A stretch of 64,000 nucleotides of DNA, taken from the NCBI GenBank assembly GCA_024693325.1, contig JAILLA010000029.1:1-64000 (forward strand), in the 5' to 3' direction. Shown here in pieces: positions 31,714 to 40,387 of this stretch. The number at the start of each line of letters is the position of its first letter. Within the stretch, counting starts at the first letter, position 1. The notes under the pieces are model-generated. The model saw nothing but the letters and a program-made list of their open reading frames with translations. It made no database searches and was not told the origin of the DNA. Source of the DNA: Solobacterium sp. (GTDB lineage: Bacteria > Bacillota_I > Bacilli_A > Erysipelotrichales > Erysipelotrichaceae). A program made the position numbers and the translations under genes.

Positions 31714-32660
31714 TGTCATATACATCGGATATCAAAACAGAGATCTCACTGAAGCAGCTGTCAAATGATGAGACAAGGGCACAGCTGTCTGCTTTGGTAT
31801 TGATGCTGTCGTCGATATCCATTACCTCGGACGGGATGTCGCTGGTGATCAGGACATCAAACGCGCCGGTTTCAAGAGCTGTTTACCGCATGATGAAGCA
31901 GCTTTATGAAGTACAGATCGAAACATTCGTCCAGAGAAGGATGAACCTGAAAAAGAATCTGATCTACGGATTCCGCATATACGGAAATATCAAGGATATC
32001 CTGACGGATCTGGGACTGTTCTCTTCCCGCGGACTGCTGGAAAAGCCGCTGCAGAGAGTCGTCGCAAAGGACAGCTGCGCCAGGGCATACCTGGCGGGAG
32101 CGTTCATGGCAGACGGCAGTATCAACTCGCCGGAAACAGCGGGATACCACATGGAGATCCGTACGGCAGATACTGCCCAGGCAGGTTTCCTGGTGAACCT
32201 GATGGAACGCTTCTATATACAGGCAAAGGTGATCGAGCGCCGTTCCAGACAGATCGTATATGTGAAGCAGGCTGAAAAGATCGCGGACTTTATCCGCTGC
32301 ATCGGTGCTGACAGGTGCCTGATGGAATTTGAGGACGCGCGCATCTCAAGGGATTTTGCCAACAGCGTGACAAGGCTTGCCAATGTGGATATGGCAAATG
32401 ACTATAAGAGCATGAAGGCTGCCAATGCCCAGCTGGAAGACATCCGGATCCTTCAGGAGGCCGGACTGGTCGAAAAGCTGGATGATAAGCTGAAGGATGT
32501 GGTCATGCTGAGACTGGCCGATCCGGAAGCTTCCTTAAACGAACTTGCAAGGCTTTATCAGGCAAAGACGGGTATCGTTGTTTCAAAGTCCGGTCTGAAG
32601 CACCGGTTTGTCAAGATACACGATCTGGCTGTGAAAGCGGAGGGTAAGACAGATGAATAA
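31713..32660 (+). CDS. WhiA-family DNA-binding protein
   Basis: A 315-residue protein with a degenerate LAGLIDADG homing-endonuclease fold (LAGAFMADGS at 127-136) and a C-terminal helix-turn-helix (LNELARLYQAKTG, then SKSGLKHRF). WhiA controls sporulation in Streptomyces and influences division and chromosome segregation in Bacillus. The rapZ-yvcK-whiA order is conserved in Firmicutes. The usual fourth gene crh is absent; a small membrane protein gene overlaps its end by 8 bases instead. Confidence 0.93.
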   Translation: MSYTSDIKTEISLKQLSNDETRAQLSALVLMLSSISITSDGMSLVIRTSNAPVSRAVYRMMKQLYEVQIETFVQRRMNLKKNLIYGFRIYGNIKDILTDLGLFSSRGLLEKPLQRVVAKDSCARAYLAGAFMADGSINSPETAGYHMEIRTADTAQAGFLVNLMERFYIQAKVIERRSRQIVYVKQAEKIADFIRCIGADRCLMEFEDARISRDFANSVTRLANVDMANDYKSMKAANAQLEDIRILQEAGLVEKLDDKLKDVVMLRLADPEASLNELARLYQAKTGIVVSKSGLKHRFVKIHDLAVKAEGKTDE

Positions 32661-32952
32661 GATGACGCTGAAACAGCTCTTCTGGCTGTTTGCGGTAGGC
32701 TTTCTCACATATTTCGTGATCCGCTACATGTGGCCGCTGCTGCTGGTGATCTTCGGGATCATGATCTATGGGTATTTCCGCATGAAGAGACAGATCAGGC
32801 AGGCAGAAGACAGCCTGAACGACACGGTATACAAAGAGGTGCAGAAGGAACAGAGAGAGCAGAGAGAACAGAGACCTCAGCTGAATGAGGATGATGTGAT
32901 CGATGTGGAGTTTACTGTGAAAAACCGTGATGAAATGAAGATGCGCGGCTGA
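32653..32952 (+). CDS. Small membrane protein, coiled-coil tail
   Basis: A 99-residue protein with one to two membrane segments (LFWLFAVGFLTYFVIRYMW and LLLVIFGIMIYGYF), a basic junction (RMKRQIRQ), and a charged helical region with repeated EQRE units, ending in an acidic tail with DVIDVEF. I do not recognise the family. Its start overlaps whiA and it is probably translationally coupled. Confidence 0.65.
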   Translation: MNKMTLKQLFWLFAVGFLTYFVIRYMWPLLLVIFGIMIYGYFRMKRQIRQAEDSLNDTVYKEVQKEQREQREQRPQLNEDDVIDVEFTVKNRDEMKMRG

Positions 32953-32963
32953 GGGGATAAATT

Positions 32964-33878
32964 ATGATACAAAGAGGTGAACCGGCATTGACGGGCGGGA
33001 TCCGCGACTGCTGGAAACGTTGTTTTGAAAATGAGGATCCGAACTATATAGATTTCTTTTTCCGGTGTATCTATAAGCCGGAATACGGATACGCGGATGT
33101 AGAAGGCAGCAGGGTAGTAGCTGCGCTGTGCCGTGTACCGCACGCGATCATGTTCAATGAACGCGTCATCAAGGCGAGCATGCTGGTGGGTGCGGCCACA
33201 CTTCCGGAATACCGCGGACAGGGCAGGATGTCGGAACTGCTGCATACCGTTCTGGACGCCTGTTCGCATTCGGAACTGCTGACATTGATCCAGGCTTATG
33301 ACCCGAAATTATACGAGCCGTACGGGTTCCGGACCATCTATTACCGCAGTGATTATCTGCTGAAAAAAAGCATGATCAAAAGGGCGTCGGCAACGGGCTG
33401 CGCGTATGATCCTTCCGCGATCGATATGCTGAAAGTCTATTCGGCTTTTATCCGCAAATTCAATGGTTTCTATACGAGGGATCTCGCGTATTTCGAGAAC
33501 CTGAAAAAGGAGATCGCCGCGGAAGGAGGCAGGATCGCAGCGTATTACGATAACCGGAACCAGATCGCCGGCTATGCGACGCTTCTGACAGACGGAAGGC
33601 AGATCAAGATCGAAGAATGCATTTATCTGAACAGTACAGCGCTGATAAAGCTGGTCAATGTCGCGCTTCTTGACAAGGAAAGTGTTCATCTGCACGTATC
33701 TGCAGGGGAAAATGTCCGTTTCATCTTCCCGGATGCAGAGGTAAAAAACTATGGCCATACCATGGTCAGACTGAATGATCCGCAGCTGTTTTCCAGACTG
33801 TTCAACACAAAGATCGAGACGGTCGAGGATGCGTTTGCGATCAGTAAAAAACCTCTGAATATGAACGAATATGTATAA
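32964..33878 (+). CDS. GNAT acetyltransferase, Eis-like two-domain type
   Basis: A 304-residue protein whose N-terminal GNAT domain contains LVGAATLPEYRGQGRMSELL (acetyl-CoA loop) and YEPYGFRTIY. The C-terminal half has a sterol-carrier-like or second GNAT appearance, as in Eis and other two-domain acetyltransferases. Substrate unknown. It has a GAGGGG ribosome site and ends the whiA transcription unit before the gap promoter. Confidence 0.72.
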   Translation: MIQRGEPALTGGIRDCWKRCFENEDPNYIDFFFRCIYKPEYGYADVEGSRVVAALCRVPHAIMFNERVIKASMLVGAATLPEYRGQGRMSELLHTVLDACSHSELLTLIQAYDPKLYEPYGFRTIYYRSDYLLKKSMIKRASATGCAYDPSAIDMLKVYSAFIRKFNGFYTRDLAYFENLKKEIAAEGGRIAAYYDNRNQIAGYATLLTDGRQIKIEECIYLNSTALIKLVNVALLDKESVHLHVSAGENVRFIFPDAEVKNYGHTMVRLNDPQLFSRLFNTKIETVEDAFAISKKPLNMNEYV

Positions 33879-33932
33879 GTCCTGAAGGCCTGCGTCAAAG
33901 GGCTCAAAAGGCACTTGTGAAAGATTTGATAA

Positions 33933-33962
33933 TTGACTATACTATGGTATTCATTCTATAAT
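33933..33962 (+). promoter_or_regulatory. Strong promoter of gap
   Basis: TTGACT (33933-33938) and TATAAT (33957-33962) with an 18-bp spacer, followed by AAAGGAGG and the ATG at 33995. The high match fits strong expression of a glycolytic gene. Confidence 0.8.
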
Positions 33963-33994
33963 TTTAGTGCAACAAAAGGAGGTCACAAATAAAG

Positions 33995-35035
33995 ATGACA
34001 GATGTAAGAGTTGCTATTAATGGTTTCGGCAGAATTGGACGCCTCGCGTTCAGACAGATGTTCGGTGCAGAAGGTTATGACGTTGTTGCTATCAACGACC
34101 TGACAAAGCCTTCAATGCTCGCTCACCTTCTGAAGTATGACACAGCACAGGGCGGCTATGCTGGAAAAATCGGAGAAGGTCTCCACACAGTAACTGCAGA
34201 CGACGAAGCTAACACAATTACAGTCGATGGAAAGACACTGCAGATCTACAAAGAAGCAGATGCTAACAACCTGCCTTGGGGCGATCTCAAGATCGACGTT
34301 GTTCTGGAATGCACAGGCTTCTACACATCAAAGGCAAAGGCTGAAGCTCATATCAAAGCCGGCGCAAGAAAGGTCGTTATTTCCGCTCCTGCAGGAAATG
34401 ATCTGCCTACAATCGTTTACAATGTAAACCATGAAACACTGACAGCTGAGGATACAGTTATTTCTGCAGCTAGCTGCACAACAAACTGCCTCGCTCCTAT
34501 GACAGACGCACTGAACAAATATGCTCCTATCCAGAGCGGTATCATGTGCACAGTTCACGCTTACACAGGCGACCAGATGATCCTGGACGGCCCGCAGCGT
34601 AAGGGTGATCTCCGCCGTGCTCGCGCTGGCGCAGCTAACATCGTTCCGAACAGCACAGGTGCTGCAAAGGCTATCGGCCTCGTTATCCCTGAACTGAACG
34701 GCAAACTGATCGGTGCTGCACAGAGAGTTCCTGTTCCTACAGGCTCCACAACAATTCTGACAGCTGTCGTAAAAGCTCCTGAAGTAACAGTTGATGGCAT
34801 CAACGCTGCTATGAAAGCTGCTGCTAACGAGTCCTTCGGATACAATACTGACCAGATCGTTTCCTCCGACGTTATCGGTATGAAGTATGGTTCACTGTTT
34901 GACGCAACTCAGACACTGGTTAAGCCGATCGCTGACGATCTGTATGAAGTTCAGGTTGTTTCCTGGTATGACAACGAAAACTCCTATACTTCACAGATGG
35001 TTCGTACAATTAAGTACTTCTCCAACGTTAAGTAA
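33995..35035 (+). CDS. Glyceraldehyde-3-phosphate dehydrogenase
   Basis: A 346-residue glycolytic enzyme. The NAD-binding motif is INGFGRIGR (8-16). Asp35 in AINDLT points to NAD preference. The catalytic Cys161 lies in [12 protein letters not shown], and the conserved WYDNE follows near the end. Codons are strongly biased to a preferred set, unlike most neighbours, as in highly expressed genes. It stands alone between a strong promoter and a strong terminator; pgk and other glycolytic genes are not next to it. Confidence 0.96.
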   Translation: MTDVRVAINGFGRIGRLAFRQMFGAEGYDVVAINDLTKPSMLAHLLKYDTAQGGYAGKIGEGLHTVTADDEANTITVDGKTLQIYKEADANNLPWGDLKIDVVLECTGFYTSKAKAEAHIKAGARKVVISAPAGNDLPTIVYNVNHETLTAEDTVISAASCTTNCLAPMTDALNKYAPIQSGIMCTVHAYTGDQMILDGPQRKGDLRRARAGAANIVPNSTGAAKAIGLVIPELNGKLIGAAQRVPVPTGSTTILTAVVKAPEVTVDGINAAMKAAANESFGYNTDQIVSSDVIGMKYGSLFDATQTLVKPIADDLYEVQVVSWYDNENSYTSQMVRTIKYFSNVK

Positions 35036-35067
35036 TTGTAAGTTTTCTTAAGAATTAATAATTGAAC

Positions 35068-35106
35068 AGACGCTGACCCGCATTATAAGGGCCGGCGTCT
35101 TTTTTT
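35068..35106 (+). terminator. Rho-independent terminator of gap
   Basis: AGACGCTGACCC (35068-35079) pairs with GGGCCGGCGTCT (35089-35100) apart from one mismatch, then a run of seven T. Confidence 0.88.
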
Positions 35107-35182
35107 CGTCTGATGCGTGATACGGAAGACGAATATTCTTAAGAAATACGGCGGCACTCTTACAGCATGTCCCCTGAATGGT

Positions 35183-35191
35183 TGTTATAAT
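35183..35191 (+). promoter_or_regulatory. Extended -10 promoter of the ROK gene
   Basis: TGTTATAAT, the same extended -10 word seen before mutS and hprK, 21 bases before the GTG start. ACGGAGGT lies between. Confidence 0.6.
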
Positions 35192-35211
35192 GATGAAGAA
35201 CGGAGGTACCT

Positions 35212-35212
35212 G
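35212..35212 (+). promoter_or_regulatory. GTG start codon of the ROK gene
   Basis: The frame opens with GTG at 35212. ACGGAGGT ends 6 bases upstream and no ATG fits the N-terminal motif, so GTG is the start. Confidence 0.7.
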
Positions 35213-36147
35213 TGAAAACGTATTTGTGTTTTGACGGCGGCGGAACCTATGTGAAATACGCCGTAATGAGCGGGGACGGAGAGATCCTGTACAGATCGAA
35301 ATATGAAACGCCCCGGGATGACCTGGACACTTTCCTTGCCAGAATCCATGAGATCTGGATGGCGTATCCGGATGTTTCAGGCATTGCGCTGTCCATGCCG
35401 GGTATTATCGATATCGACAAAGGATATATGAGAAATGCCGGAGCGATACGGTGCTGTGCCGGGACATATCTGTGCAGCCTGATCTCGGAACAGTGCGGAG
35501 GCCTGCCGGTATCTGTGGAAAATGACGGGAAGGCAGCAGCACGGGCGGAAATGATCAGCGGCGCATTGAAGGATGCGGACACAGGTGTTGTCATCCTGCT
35601 CGGAACAGGGATCGGGGGCACTGTATTTGTGAACCGGAAGATCGTCAGAGGCAGCCATCTGTGGGCCGGAGAACTGTCCTATCATTACCTTCGTAATCAG
35701 CAGCTGTTCGGTGAAGAACATATCCTTGATCATGATGAGTTTGACTGCCGGTATTCTTCCGTATGCACGCCTGCAGGCATTGTAAAGCGTTACGCTGAAC
35801 TCAGCGGTGAAACAGGTCTGAAGCGCACAGACTGTGAACTGGTCTTTGAAAGAATGGACCGGGGTGACGGAGCTGCGCTGCAGGCAGTCAGGGATTCTGC
35901 AAGGGATCTTGCCATGATGATCTTCAATATCCAGTGCACGATCGATCCGGATGCTTTCGCAATCGGTGGCGGCATCAGCGAACAGGACAGCTATATCAAC
36001 ATGCTGAGAGAAGCGGTAGGGGCTTATGTACCGGCTGACCAGCCGCTTTGTCCGGAACCTGTGATCAGACCCTGCAGATACCGCAGTGATGCGAACCTGA
36101 TCGGGGCATTATACAGATTCTTCGAGCAGTACGGTCAGAATGACTGA
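35212..36147 (+). CDS. ROK-family protein (sugar kinase-like)
   Basis: A 311-residue protein of the ROK family with the ATP phosphate motif FDGGGTYVKYAV (near residue 8), the catalytic Asp in VENDGKAAARAE, and ILLGTGIGG. The typical ROK zinc-binding motif (C-x-C-G-x-x-G-C-x-E) is not found; the region reads instead DCRYSSVCTPAG. It lacks an N-terminal HTH, so it is a kinase or orphan member rather than a repressor. The sugar is unknown. It is probably transcribed alone, the next gene having its own promoter. Confidence 0.82.
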   Translation: MKTYLCFDGGGTYVKYAVMSGDGEILYRSKYETPRDDLDTFLARIHEIWMAYPDVSGIALSMPGIIDIDKGYMRNAGAIRCCAGTYLCSLISEQCGGLPVSVENDGKAAARAEMISGALKDADTGVVILLGTGIGGTVFVNRKIVRGSHLWAGELSYHYLRNQQLFGEEHILDHDEFDCRYSSVCTPAGIVKRYAELSGETGLKRTDCELVFERMDRGDGAALQAVRDSARDLAMMIFNIQCTIDPDAFAIGGGISEQDSYINMLREAVGAYVPADQPLCPEPVIRPCRYRSDANLIGALYRFFEQYGQND

Positions 36148-36148
36148 C

Positions 36149-36177
36149 TTGTACTCGGCGGATGAGTTGTATAAAAT
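36149..36177 (+). promoter_or_regulatory. Promoter of the membrane HTH protein
   Basis: TTGTAC (36149-36154) and TAAAAT (36172-36177) with a 17-bp spacer; predicted start about 36184. Confidence 0.6.
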
Positions 36178-36182
36178 AATGC

Positions 36183-36202
36183 TAACCAGTCAGAACTGGT
36201 TA
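36183..36202. promoter_or_regulatory. Palindrome at the transcription start, candidate operator
   Basis: TAACCAGT and ACTGGTTA form a perfect 8-bp inverted repeat with a CAGA centre, exactly where transcription should start. A site here would block the promoter. The gene that follows begins with an Xre-type HTH domain, so autoregulation is the simplest reading; an mRNA hairpin at the 5' end is the alternative. Confidence 0.55.
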
Positions 36203-36218
36203 TAGTAGGTGAAAAGAA

Positions 36219-38903
36219 ATGAACAATCGACTTCCTGAAAAATTAACAGCAGTGCGTAAGCACTTTGGTTATGCTCAGGCTGATGTTGCGTCGAAGCTGA
36301 ATGTTTCTGTTGCAGAGTATATGAGCTGGGAGAACGGCGGAATGATCTGCCGGATCGAACAGCTACGCAAACTTTCGCAGCTGTATTCTATTCCGATCGT
36401 GGACTTTCTGGATAATACCAGAGAGCTCCGGATGCCTAGAGAAGATCAGATATATCATAGTGTTCAGATCCCTTTCCAGAATCTGAACCGTCCTGCTTCC
36501 GAGGAAACACTGGAAGAGGATATTGCGGATAACATTCTGCCGATCGCATCTGTGATGCCTGAACCGGTACCGGTTCCAGCACCGCAGACAGTTTATCCGG
36601 TATCTGATAGCGGAACGCTGGATATCAGCCGTCCGGCTGTTACCGGAACGATCCAGTTCGGTACGGAAGCTATCACAGAGCCCGTTCCGGAAAAAACAGA
36701 TGAATATGAACCTGAAAGATACGATGAAGAAGAACCTTCACCGATGAAAAAGAGGATCCTGATCGGCATCGCGGCATTCTGTGCGCTGTTGATGCTGTTT
36801 GGCATCGGCCGTATGTTCGGCGGAAACGGTGAAGAAGATGACGGTCATATCACCGTCAGGATCAGTGATGTCAACCGTCTTGCGCTGGGCAGGACGTTCT
36901 CGGCATTTATTGATGATGACGGCAGGATCAGATCCATGGGAAACCTTGATATCAGTCAGTATACCGATCTTGTACAGATCAGCGCAGCCAACAGCTGGCT
37001 GGCCGGACTGAAAAATGACGGAACGGTCATGCTTGCGGGCTCCAGTTCCTATACGGCAGCCAAGACATGGACAAATATCACGATGATCGCAGCAGCGGAC
37101 ACGCATATTGCCGGTCTGCAGGATGACGGAAAAGTGATCTGCACCGGAAGCGATACGGCATGCAAGGTCGACGAATGGGACAATATCAAATATGTATATG
37201 CCGGCAACGGATATACGATCGGACAGAAGAAAAACGGCAGCCTGGTCGTTTCGGGCAATATTTCCTGCGCTTCTGCGCTTGAGGCACTGTCCAATGTCAG
37301 GTCTCTCAGCACATCTGACAGCTATGTGACGGTCGTTGATGACAAAGGAGGAGTGACCTGCTACGCAACAGGTTCGGCATCCTCACTGAATACGGCATCC
37401 TGGTCAGGTATGACGAGTGCTGTGGCAGGCTCAGGCTTTGCGGCAGGACTGACGTCTGAGGGAAAGATCACGACAGCTTCTACAGATGATGCCTTCTCCA
37501 AGCAGGCAGCGGCATTGGATCATGTCCGCTATATCGCCGCAAGAGGCGGTACACTGGTCGCTGTCAATTACAACGGCGATATCATCGGTGCCGGGGACAA
37601 TACCAATAAGGTATATGGAACAGCCACCGAAACACCCGAACCTTCGGAAGGAACCGTGAAGCTGGATAAAGTCACAAATGTCACGTTTGAGACAGGCAAA
37701 GAAAACGTATCGATCAAATGGGATAAGGTCGCTGATGCCAAGTACTATATGATCAAGGTTAACACGATACCTGAAACATCCCTGCGTTCTGCAAAGAATT
37801 CCACCAGCATTCCGACGAAAAACCTGAAGAACGGTACAGTATACAAAGTTACACTGACCGCATACGGGGACTCGGAGGAAGAAAGCAGTGAACCGACGGT
37901 TCTGGAGTTCAGATATGAGGCAGCACCCGTAAAACTGGCTGCCCCGACAAACCTGACAGCTTCCTCTACCGAGGATACGTGGGACCTGAGCTGGGATGCT
38001 GTTGCGGACGCAAAAGAATACATTATTTCAGTCAATACAGACCCGGCCACAAAGATGACGTCTACCCGGAACACCTGTTCCATACCGGCATCTTCTTTGA
38101 AGAACGGTTCAACATATAAGGTCACTGTCATTGCTTCAGACGGCAGGAACGACGCGAACAACAGTGATCCGCTGACCGCTAAACTGAAGTATTCTGCAGC
38201 GGCGGTACAACTTGATACACCGGCAAATATCACAGCTGAGACCGGTGAGAATAAGTGGATCATCACGTGGGATAAGGTCGCGCATGCGGATTCATATAAG
38301 GTAACGGTCGGTTCCGATACGCAGTCACTGCTCGTAACGACGAATCGTGCCGAGTATATCGGAAGTCTGAATGACGGCGAAGAATACGAAGTGCGTGTTA
38401 CGGCACTGCCTAAGAGCGGTTCCGATGCTTATGAAGCAAGCGAGACCGGAGTTGCAAGACTGACATACGGTGCATATCAGTACAAAGTGACCGTGAAGTT
38501 CACCGGAGCCCAGACCAATACAGCAGAGCTGTATCTGAAAAAAGGCACATATGCATATTCCGATGTTCTGACAGAATATCTGACAGACGGAAATATGCTG
38601 AGTGATCCTACAAGAACATTTACTGTCAACAGCAACATGGAAGTCAGTGATGTTCAGACGGTCTCCCAGGCTGATGTATGTACTGCGGACGGAAACATCT
38701 GGCAGGATGGTGCGTGCAAGACACCGGAACAGGCATGCTCGGATGAAGGGAATGTCTGGAAAGACGGAGCCTGCATCACACCGGAACGTGACTGCCTGGA
38801 AAACGGCGGAACATGGTCTGACGGAGCCTGCAAGTCAGAGCAGCAGATCTGTGATGAACAGGAAGGCTTCCACTGGTCTGACGGAGCCTGTGTGGCTGAT
38901 TGA
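36219..38903 (+). CDS. Membrane-anchored Xre-HTH protein with RCC1-like, Fn3 and Cys-rich external domains
   Basis: An 894-residue protein. Residues 7-66 are an Xre/Cro-type HTH (ADVASKLNVSVAEYMSWENGG). Residues 70-175 are an acidic, Pro-rich linker, and a basic pair leads into one membrane segment at about 180-198. Outside lie an RCC1-like repeat region (about 212-465, with repeated LxxDGxVxxxG strands), three fibronectin type III domains (about 480-745), a beta domain, and a C-terminal array of four Cys-x-WxDGAC units (about 823-894). The topology is like RodZ or ToxR: DNA-binding inside, sensing or cell-wall binding outside. I do not know this exact architecture. A small GYF-domain protein gene follows. 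Confidence 0.7.
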   Translation: MNNRLPEKLTAVRKHFGYAQADVASKLNVSVAEYMSWENGGMICRIEQLRKLSQLYSIPIVDFLDNTRELRMPREDQIYHSVQIPFQNLNRPASEETLEEDIADNILPIASVMPEPVPVPAPQTVYPVSDSGTLDISRPAVTGTIQFGTEAITEPVPEKTDEYEPERYDEEEPSPMKKRILIGIAAFCALLMLFGIGRMFGGNGEEDDGHITVRISDVNRLALGRTFSAFIDDDGRIRSMGNLDISQYTDLVQISAANSWLAGLKNDGTVMLAGSSSYTAAKTWTNITMIAAADTHIAGLQDDGKVICTGSDTACKVDEWDNIKYVYAGNGYTIGQKKNGSLVVSGNISCASALEALSNVRSLSTSDSYVTVVDDKGGVTCYATGSASSLNTASWSGMTSAVAGSGFAAGLTSEGKITTASTDDAFSKQAAALDHVRYIAARGGTLVAVNYNGDIIGAGDNTNKVYGTATETPEPSEGTVKLDKVTNVTFETGKENVSIKWDKVADAKYYMIKVNTIPETSLRSAKNSTSIPTKNLKNGTVYKVTLTAYGDSEEESSEPTVLEFRYEAAPVKLAAPTNLTASSTEDTWDLSWDAVADAKEYIISVNTDPATKMTSTRNTCSIPASSLKNGSTYKVTVIASDGRNDANNSDPLTAKLKYSAAAVQLDTPANITAETGENKWIITWDKVAHADSYKVTVGSDTQSLLVTTNRAEYIGSLNDGEEYEVRVTALPKSGSDAYEASETGVARLTYGAYQYKVTVKFTGAQTNTAELYLKKGTYAYSDVLTEYLTDGNMLSDPTRTFTVNSNMEVSDVQTVSQADVCTADGNIWQDGACKTPEQACSDEGNVWKDGACITPERDCLENGGTWSDGACKSEQQICDEQEGFHWSDGACVAD

Positions 38904-38916
38904 TGAGGACAGGATT

Positions 38917-39114
38917 ATGAGTGAAGCAGGAAAATTCTGGTATTACAACAAAGCCGGAGATACCGAGAAATACGGTCCGTATACGGATGACGAACTCATC
39001 CGTCTGATCCGTCAGGGGATCCTGACGGAAAATGATTACATCTGGATGATGGATCTGGAAGACTGGCTGAGGCTCGGCAACTCGATCTACAGCAGCTATA
39101 TCATTACTGAATAA
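38917..39114 (+). CDS. Small GYF_2-domain protein
   Basis: A 65-residue protein that is almost entirely a GYF_2 (DUF4339) domain: FWYYNKAGDTEKYGPY, then LIRLIRQGILTENDYIW and DLEDWLRL. Such domains bind proline-rich peptides or act as small adaptors. The ATG at 38917 follows AGGACAGG and starts 13 bases after the stop of the membrane HTH gene, so the two are co-transcribed. The Pro-rich linker of that protein (PEPVPVPAPQ) is an obvious possible ligand; this is inference. Confidence 0.75.
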   Translation: MSEAGKFWYYNKAGDTEKYGPYTDDELIRLIRQGILTENDYIWMMDLEDWLRLGNSIYSSYIITE

Positions 39115-39116
39115 CG

Positions 39117-39141
39117 GCGGAGGGGAAACTCTCCGCTTTTT
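39117..39141 (+). terminator. Rho-independent terminator
   Basis: GCGGAG (39117-39122) with CTCCGC (39131-39136) and TTTTT; ends the HTH-GYF transcript. Confidence 0.75.
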
Positions 39142-39203
39142 GGTGCACTTTACTGTATTTTTGGAAAATATCTGAAACAATGAACGTAATACAGGAGAGT
39201 TAT

Positions 39204-40322
39204 ATGAGCAGATTGAATGTACTTGACAGATTCCCGGAGTTTACCGTGAATACCGCATTCCGCACAGATGTTCAGATGAGTGAGCTTCTGGCGGGGAAAC
39301 GTACTGCGCTGAGGGTACTGCGTTATGCAGGCTGTCCGACATGCAGGATCGATATGCGTGTCCTGGCGGATGCTTACCCGGAGTTCGAAAAACGCAATAC
39401 ACAGATCATCGTCGTCATGCAGAGCGATCAGGCACATCTCCGGACAGCCTTGAATGAAGAACCGCTCCCGTTTGAGATCATATCGGATCCGGACGAAGTA
39501 CTGTACCGGACACTGTCGATCCGTGCTGCGGAAAATATTGAAGAACTGCGCGGCAGTGATATGACAAGGCTGCTTGCCAAGAGAAAGGCTGCCGAGGACG
39601 CCGGCTATGTGCACGGGGACTATGAAGGCAATGAGCTGCAGCTGCCGGCAATGTTCATCATTGAACCGGACCGTCTGGTCAGCTGCGCACATTACGCGCA
39701 AAGCATTGCGGATATGCCGATGGCGGAAGAAACGCTCAGGATACTGGATGAGACCGAAGGTCTGTCGTGCAGGATGGAAACTGGAGACCATATCCCCGAT
39801 TTCATCGTGGATACCCAGAACGGTCACTATGAACATTTCCATGAAATGCTGAATGGGAAGACCGTACTGTGGGTACTTAGATATATCGGATGCACTGTCT
39901 GCCGGTATGATGTGCATATGATCATGAAGCGTTATGAAGAATTCACTTCCAGGAACGCAAAGGTGATCGTTGTCATGCAGAGTGATACAGCGCATCTGCT
40001 GAATGATCTGAAACAGTCCGATACGGTTCTGCCGTTTGAGATCATTGCCGATCCCGGACAGGTTATTTACCAAAGACTGGGGATCAACGCGGCCGGATCA
40101 AAGGAAGCACTGCTCGGCAGCGGTATGGAACAGCTGAAGCAGAAGGGTGCCGCCGCCAGGGAGGCAGGCTTCTCACACGGTGACTATGAAGGCAATGAAC
40201 TGCAGCTGCCCGCACTGTTCATCCTCGATGATCAGGGAACGGTACTGTACAGCCATTATGCACAGACACTGATGGATATGCCTGATATCGATCAGGTGCT
40301 TCAGCTGATCGAAACACTATAG
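39204..40322 (+). CDS. Tandem AhpC/TSA-like (thioredoxin-fold) protein
   Basis: A 372-residue protein made of two homologous thioredoxin-fold halves (about 1-188 and 195-372). Each has a redox motif at the start of its first helix: CPTC at 44-47 and CTVC at 230-233. The halves share IVVMQSD and an identical 13-residue stretch (HGDYEGNELQLPA), at 137-149 and 325-337. It resembles the peroxiredoxin-like AhpC/TSA group, in which a single domain is normal. No signal peptide is seen. The start at 39204 has CAGGAGAG upstream; an in-frame ATG at 39180 lacks one. It is a single-gene unit between a terminator and the T-box. Confidence 0.75.
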   Translation: MSRLNVLDRFPEFTVNTAFRTDVQMSELLAGKRTALRVLRYAGCPTCRIDMRVLADAYPEFEKRNTQIIVVMQSDQAHLRTALNEEPLPFEIISDPDEVLYRTLSIRAAENIEELRGSDMTRLLAKRKAAEDAGYVHGDYEGNELQLPAMFIIEPDRLVSCAHYAQSIADMPMAEETLRILDETEGLSCRMETGDHIPDFIVDTQNGHYEHFHEMLNGKTVLWVLRYIGCTVCRYDVHMIMKRYEEFTSRNAKVIVVMQSDTAHLLNDLKQSDTVLPFEIIADPGQVIYQRLGINAAGSKEALLGSGMEQLKQKGAAAREAGFSHGDYEGNELQLPALFILDDQGTVLYSHYAQTLMDMPDIDQVLQLIETL

Positions 40323-40351
40323 CCTGTTTCCATGCACCGGAACTTTATGCC

Positions 40352-40381
40352 TTGTTTCATGCTTGGCTGATGTTCTATAAT
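40352..40381 (+). promoter_or_regulatory. Promoter of the cysS T-box transcript
   Basis: TTGTTT (40352-40357) and TATAAT (40376-40381) with 18 bp between. Confidence 0.6.
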
Positions 40382-40387
40382 GTGTAG

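Noticed and set aside
30802..31725. Open frame of 307 codons on the minus strand
   Set aside because: Antisense to yvcK, which is complete and conserved.
38685..38903. Short direct repeats considered as a CRISPR-like array
   Set aside because: The repeats are imperfect, in frame and encode the Cys-rich units; there are no spacers of constant length and no cas genes.
38602..38916. Longer version of the GYF protein starting inside the preceding gene
   Set aside because: The added 105 residues are an out-of-frame reading of the Cys-rich array. The ATG at 38917 has a ribosome site and starts the domain.
39150..40073. Open frame of 307 codons on the minus strand
   Set aside because: Antisense to the tandem peroxiredoxin gene. 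It looks internally repetitive only because the sense gene is duplicated.
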